DNA of 64,000 bases from Clostridiaceae bacterium (GTDB lineage: Bacteria > Bacillota > Clostridia > Oscillospirales > Acutalibacteraceae): contig CAJGBV010000011.1 in the NCBI GenBank assembly GCA_904501755.1, positions 1 to 64,000 on the forward strand. Direction: 5' to 3'. The notes beneath the pieces are model-generated. The model was not told where the DNA came from, ran no database searches, and saw only the letters and a program-made list of their open reading frames with translations. The translations under genes were made by a program, and so were the position numbers. Below, in pieces: positions 60,178 to 64,000 of the stretch (position 1 is the first letter of the stretch; each line of letters begins with the position of its first letter).

Positions 60178-60903
60178 TTAAAGCTTGTCAGTTAAAGTTT
60201 TGCAGACAGAACCGCTTGAGAAAAGAAGCTCAGGCAGAATTTCGTTTTTATTTCCTATTTTGGAAACCTTTCCATCTGCAATAACAATAATTTTATCAGC
60301 AATATTTAAAATTCTTTCCTGATGGGAAATAATCATTATAGAACCGCCGATTTTGTCCCTCATATTTTCAAAAACCTTAATAAGATTATTAAAGCTCCAA
60401 AGGTCAATACCCGCCTCAGGCTCATCAAAAATAGAAAGGCTTGTCCCTCTTGCCATAACGGTAGCTATTTCAATTCGTTTTAGCTCACCGCCGGAAAGAC
60501 TTGCATTTATCTCTCTGTTTATATAGTCCTTTGCACAAAGTCCTACTTCAGACAAATATCCACAGGCTTCGCTGACAGAAATATCCTTGCCCTTAGCCAT
60601 ACTTATAAGGTCCTTAACGGTAATACCTTTAAAGCGTACAGGCTGCTGAAAAGCAAAGCTTATGCCCATTTGCGCACGCTGTGTAATGGACAGATTTGTA
60701 ATATCCTGTCCGTTAAAGAGTATCTGTCCGCGGGTGGCTGTATAAATACCTGCAATTATTTTTGCGAGGGTAGACTTACCACCGCCGTTTGGACCGGTAA
60801 GGGCAATAAAACCTTCGTCTATTTTTAAATTGATGTCGTTGAGTATTGTTTTTTTAACACCGTCTTCTTCAACATCAAAGCCGATGTTTATAAGTTCTAA
60901 CAT
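60178..60903 (-). CDS. SufC-like ABC ATPase (SmsC type)
   Basis: This 241-residue soluble ATPase has Walker A ALTGPNGGGKSTLAKII, the signature INASLSGGELKRIEIA, Walker B LSIFDEPEAGIDLW and an H-loop in IISHQERIL. It powers Fe-S assembly on the SufB-like partner encoded just downstream. GGGGA precedes the ATG. Confidence 0.92.
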   Translation of the reverse strand: MLELINIGFDVEEDGVKKTILNDINLKIDEGFIALTGPNGGGKSTLAKIIAGIYTATRGQILFNGQDITNLSITQRAQMGISFAFQQPVRFKGITVKDLISMAKGKDISVSEACGYLSEVGLCAKDYINREINASLSGGELKRIEIATVMARGTSLSIFDEPEAGIDLWSFNNLIKVFENMRDKIGGSIMIISHQERILNIADKIIVIADGKVSKIGNKNEILPELLFSSGSVCKTLTDKL

Positions 60904-60935
60904 AAAAATCCCCGTTTAAAATAAATTTATTTGCT

Positions 60936-62696
60936 TTATGCCTCGCCTTTGAGAACATATTTATTCTCATACTCTGCAAAGCGGGAAACAAATTCTTCAT
61001 TATCCCCTGTTTTAATATCTCGCAGATATTTATGAGCATCCAGCTTTTTAGACTGAAGCTGAACAGTATAAACTGCTATATTAGAGCAATGGTCGGATAC
61101 ACGCTCGTAATTATTAAGCAAATCAGAAAGGATGAAGCCCAGTTCAACAGTACATTCACCCTTTTGAACACGCATTATATGACGGGACTGTATCTGTGAA
61201 CGAAGTGCGTCAATAACCTGTTCAAGAGGCTCAACAAAGCTTGCCTCTTCCATATTATCGTGAATAAACGACTTGGTAGTAATTTCAACTATTTCTACAA
61301 GTGCTTCGGTAATAACCTTGATTTCCTCCTTAGCCTTAGGAGAAAATTCAATTTTCTTTTCATAAAGCTCCTGAGCCACCGTTGCAATGTTTTCGGCATG
61401 GTCGCCGATTCTTTCAAGGTCACCGATAGTATGCAACATTCTGCCGATAATATGACTTTCTTTGCTATTTAAATTCTTTGCCGAAAGACGCACAAGGAAT
61501 GTTCCCAGCTTATCCTCATATCTGTCGGTGAGTGTTTCAAGCTCTTCTATTTCCTCATACAGCCCGTCGCTATAGTTATCAATAGAGTATATTGCCTTTT
61601 CGATTGCCTGACGGGAATACTCTGCCATTTCATTTGCAAGTGTTTTACACTGGTCAATAGCAAGACCGGGAGTAAGAAGAAGTCTTTCATCAAGAAATAC
61701 TGTTTTCTCTTTATCATCCTTCTTATCAGGAACAATCCACATAACAACCTTAACAAGAAACTTATAGGTGAGTCCCATAATAATACTGATAGAAACATTA
61801 AATACAGTGTGTATAATAGAAACCGCAAAGGGTGTAACAACAGTAAGCAGTGCGCCTCTTATAAATGGTGACAGTACCGTCATAAGTATCATTGTTATAA
61901 CAGAGCCTACAGTATTTACATACAGATGCACTACTACCACACGCTTAGCGTTTTTATTTGTACCTATAGAAGAAAGAAGTGCAGTTACGCAGGTACCGAT
62001 ATTCGCTCCAAGCACAAGAGGTATTGCCATTTCATAGTTGATAAGTCCTGTAAGTGTAAGGGTTTGAACAATACCTACGGTTGCGGCAGAGGACTGAATC
62101 ACGCCTGTAAACAAGGTTGAAACAATAAGAGCAACAAAAGGATTACGCATAAAGTCTATAAAGCGTTCAAAACCGCTCATATTCTTTATAGCATCAACAG
62201 AATTTCCCATAAACTCCATACCGTACATAAGTATTGCAAATCCCAAAAGAATTGTACCGAGGTGCTTATGCTTACTCTTTTTAGCAAGCATAAATACAAC
62301 AATACCAATAAATGCTGCTATGGGGGAGAGATAATCGGGGCTAAGCAGCATAATAAGGCTGAAGCCATCCCCCTCAACACCCATTAAAGAGAGTATCCAT
62401 GCAGTAAAGGTGGTACCAACATTAGAGCCGAGTATAGCGGCTATTGTCTGGGTAAAATCCATAATACCCGAGTTTACAAGACCCACAAGCATAACCGTCA
62501 TTGCAGAAGAGGACTGCATAGCAATGGTTATACCCGCACCAAGTAAAAAGCCCATAAGCGGCTTTGAAGTAACCTGTTTTAAGGTTGTTTCAAGCTTACC
62601 GCCTGCCATTTTTTCAAGACTTCCCGACATAGTGTTCATTCCGAAAAGGAAAAAGGCAAGACCCGCAAGCATTAATAACACTGAACTCAAAATCAT
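60936..62696 (-). CDS. Na+/Pi cotransporter family protein with PhoU-like domain
   Basis: This 586-residue protein has about eight to ten helices with the repeated QSSSAMTVMLVGLVNSG and QSSAATVGIVQTL segments that define the NptA family, and a C-terminal PhoU-like four-helix part (about 340-560) with E/D-rich repeats such as IGDLERIGDHAENIA and NNYERVSDHCSNIAVY. It likely moves phosphate with Na+. AAGGAGATATACGGAG gives its ribosome site. It is 29 bp after glyS on the same strand. Confidence 0.92.
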   Translation of the reverse strand: MILSSVLLMLAGLAFFLFGMNTMSGSLEKMAGGKLETTLKQVTSKPLMGFLLGAGITIAMQSSSAMTVMLVGLVNSGIMDFTQTIAAILGSNVGTTFTAWILSLMGVEGDGFSLIMLLSPDYLSPIAAFIGIVVFMLAKKSKHKHLGTILLGFAILMYGMEFMGNSVDAIKNMSGFERFIDFMRNPFVALIVSTLFTGVIQSSAATVGIVQTLTLTGLINYEMAIPLVLGANIGTCVTALLSSIGTNKNAKRVVVVHLYVNTVGSVITMILMTVLSPFIRGALLTVVTPFAVSIIHTVFNVSISIIMGLTYKFLVKVVMWIVPDKKDDKEKTVFLDERLLLTPGLAIDQCKTLANEMAEYSRQAIEKAIYSIDNYSDGLYEEIEELETLTDRYEDKLGTFLVRLSAKNLNSKESHIIGRMLHTIGDLERIGDHAENIATVAQELYEKKIEFSPKAKEEIKVITEALVEIVEITTKSFIHDNMEEASFVEPLEQVIDALRSQIQSRHIMRVQKGECTVELGFILSDLLNNYERVSDHCSNIAVYTVQLQSKKLDAHKYLRDIKTGDNEEFVSRFAEYENKYVLKGEA

Positions 62697-62725
62697 CTCC
62701 GTATATCTCCTTCGTTTAGCATCAA

Positions 62726-64000
62726 TTAAAACTCAATCTTGTTAGCAATATAGTCCTTAACCTCGCCTATAGGCATACGAACAGATTCCATAGTATCTCT
62801 GTCACGAACGGTTACACAGCCGTCATTTTCAGAATCAAAGTCATATACAACACAGAAAGGAGTACCGATTTCATCCTGTCTTGCATAACGCTTACCTATT
62901 GAGCCTGCATCATCATAATCAGCCATAAAGGTTTTAGCAAGGTCAGCATAAATCTCCTGAGCCTTTTCACTAAGCTTCTTTGAAAGAGGAAGCACGGCAC
63001 ACTTAATAGGAGCAAGTGCAGGATGGAAATGAAGAACGGTTCTTGTTTCACCGTTATCCTTTGTTTCCTCATCATAAGCATTGCAAAGGAATGCAAGGGT
63101 TACTCTATCTGCACCGAGGGAAGGCTCAACAACATAAGGAATATATTTTTCATTAGCCTCCTGGTCAAAATACTCAAGATTTTCACCGCTGTGGTTAGCG
63201 TGCTGAGTAAGGTCATAATCGGTTCTGTCGGCAATACCCCAAAGCTCACCCCAACCGAATGGGAACATAAACTCAAAGTCGGTAGTAGCCTTAGAATAGA
63301 AGGATAATTCCTCAGGGTCGTGGTCGCGAAGACGAAGACTCTCCTCCTCCATACCTAAATCAAGAAGCCATTTCTTACAGAACGCTCTCCAGTATGCAAA
63401 CCACTCAAGGTCGGTATCGGGCTTACAGAAGAACTCAAGCTCCATCTGTTCAAATTCTCTGGTACGGAATGTAAAGTTACCGGGGGTAATTTCGTTACGG
63501 AAAGATTTACCAATCTGACAAACACCAAAAGGCACCTTTTTTCTACTTGTACGGCAGATATTCTTGAAGTTTACAAAAATACCCTGTGCAGTTTCGGGAC
63601 GAAGATAAAGAGTAGAGGTGGAATCCTCGGTTACGCCCTGAAATGTCTTAAACATAAGATTAAACTTTCTTATATCGGTATAATCCATAGAACCGCAGGA
63701 AGGACAAGCAATATGATTTTCTTTGATATAGTTCATCATTTCCTCATCAGACCAGCCGGCAGGGTTAAGGTCAAGATTATTTTCTGCAACATAGTCTTCA
63801 ATAAGCTTATCTGCTCTATGACGGCTCTTACACTGCTTACAGTCCATTAAGGGATCGGAAAAACCGCCAAGATGACCGGAAGCCACCCATGTTTCAGGGT
63901 TCATAAGTATAGCAGAATCAAGACCTACATTAAGGGGAGATTCCTGAACGAATTTCTTCCACCAAGCCTTTTTAACATTGTTTTTAAGCTCTACTCCCAA
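62726..64000 (-). CDS. glyS: Glycyl-tRNA synthetase (dimeric type), C-terminal part
   Basis: About 424 residues of the single-chain class II GlyRS (archaeal/eukaryotic-like dimeric type) are visible; the start lies beyond the right edge. It enters at [13 protein letters not shown], then the zinc-like CKQCKSRH and CPSCGS insertions, [28 protein letters not shown] and [13 protein letters not shown] (motif 2), and [15 protein letters not shown] (motif 3), followed by the anticodon-binding domain. No T-box is visible, as the leader is outside. Confidence 0.97.
   Translation of the reverse strand: MGVELKNNVKKAWWKKFVQESPLNVGLDSAILMNPETWVASGHLGGFSDPLMDCKQCKSRHRADKLIEDYVAENNLDLNPAGWSDEEMMNYIKENHIACPSCGSMDYTDIRKFNLMFKTFQGVTEDSTSTLYLRPETAQGIFVNFKNICRTSRKKVPFGVCQIGKSFRNEITPGNFTFRTREFEQMELEFFCKPDTDLEWFAYWRAFCKKWLLDLGMEEESLRLRDHDPEELSFYSKATTDFEFMFPFGWGELWGIADRTDYDLTQHANHSGENLEYFDQEANEKYIPYVVEPSLGADRVTLAFLCNAYDEETKDNGETRTVLHFHPALAPIKCAVLPLSKKLSEKAQEIYADLAKTFMADYDDAGSIGKRYARQDEIGTPFCVVYDFDSENDGCVTVRDRDTMESVRMPIGEVKDYIANKIEF

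Noticed and set aside
1..64000. CRISPR array, rRNA operon, transposase or integrase
   Set aside because: No regularly spaced direct repeats of CRISPR type, no rRNA sequence and no recombinase motifs were seen; the heptamer array is too short and has no spacers.

Overview
The window looks like the chromosome of an anaerobic, low-to-moderate G+C Clostridia (Firmicutes) from an animal gut. This is inferred from the gene set: T-box leaders, a TAXI-type TRAP system, an oxygen-sensitive glycyl radical enzyme, ferredoxin-dependent 2-oxoacid oxidoreductase, a minimal SufBC-like (SmsCB) Fe-S system, a bile-salt-hydrolase-family enzyme, and xylose isomerase and acetyl-xylan-esterase-like genes. No rRNA, CRISPR array, transposase or integrase was seen.

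Layout. 1-12.9 kb is an accessory region. It holds the end of xylA, a TIR-methyltransferase fusion with a small downstream ORF, TspO, a membrane protein, a PocR/AraC regulator divergent from two tandem FAD oxidoreductases, then a TIR-like protein, a divergent nucleoside hydrolase and a YitT protein in a row. 13-19.4 kb is transport: a TAXI TRAP binding protein and fused permease, an SLC13/ArsB-like permease, a phosphopantetheinyl transferase and a sodium:solute symporter. 19.6-31 kb holds a glycyl radical enzyme with a divergent AraC regulator, then an aryl/acyl-CoA ligase, iorA, iorB, a T-box leader, a phenylacetate-CoA ligase, a double-ACT protein and a neurotransmitter:sodium symporter. The T-box (apparent Phe specifier) suggests this block serves arylacetate scavenging or aromatic amino acid supply. 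30.4-36.8 kb is a cell-envelope block containing two apparent pseudoenzymes: an S11 D,D-carboxypeptidase homologue without the catalytic Lys and a PASTA kinase homologue without the catalytic residues. 36.8-44 kb is housekeeping: gpmI, tpiA, pgk, an AXE1 esterase, trmL and purC. 44-47.7 kb has a choloylglycine hydrolase, tRNA-Ala, tRNA-Gln with a 5'-truncated TIR-like gene fused to its 3' end, and an SGNH hydrolase. 47.7-64 kb is core: rpsF-ssb-rpsR, rodA, tsaE-tsaB-rpiB, T-box-thrS, gdhA, a PAP2 phosphatase with proC-proA-proB, sufB/sufC-like genes, a Na/Pi cotransporter and a partial glyS.

Most notable signals: three TIR-family genes in one window, one adjacent to a nucleoside hydrolase and a membrane protein (candidate NAD/nucleotide-based defence); a palindromic operator sitting in the promoter spacer of two divergent units, with a decayed third copy; two pseudoenzymes in neighbouring envelope units; and a 12-unit heptanucleotide repeat running into the rodA stop codon. 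Functional statements on uncharacterised genes are inference from reading motifs by eye; no database search was run.
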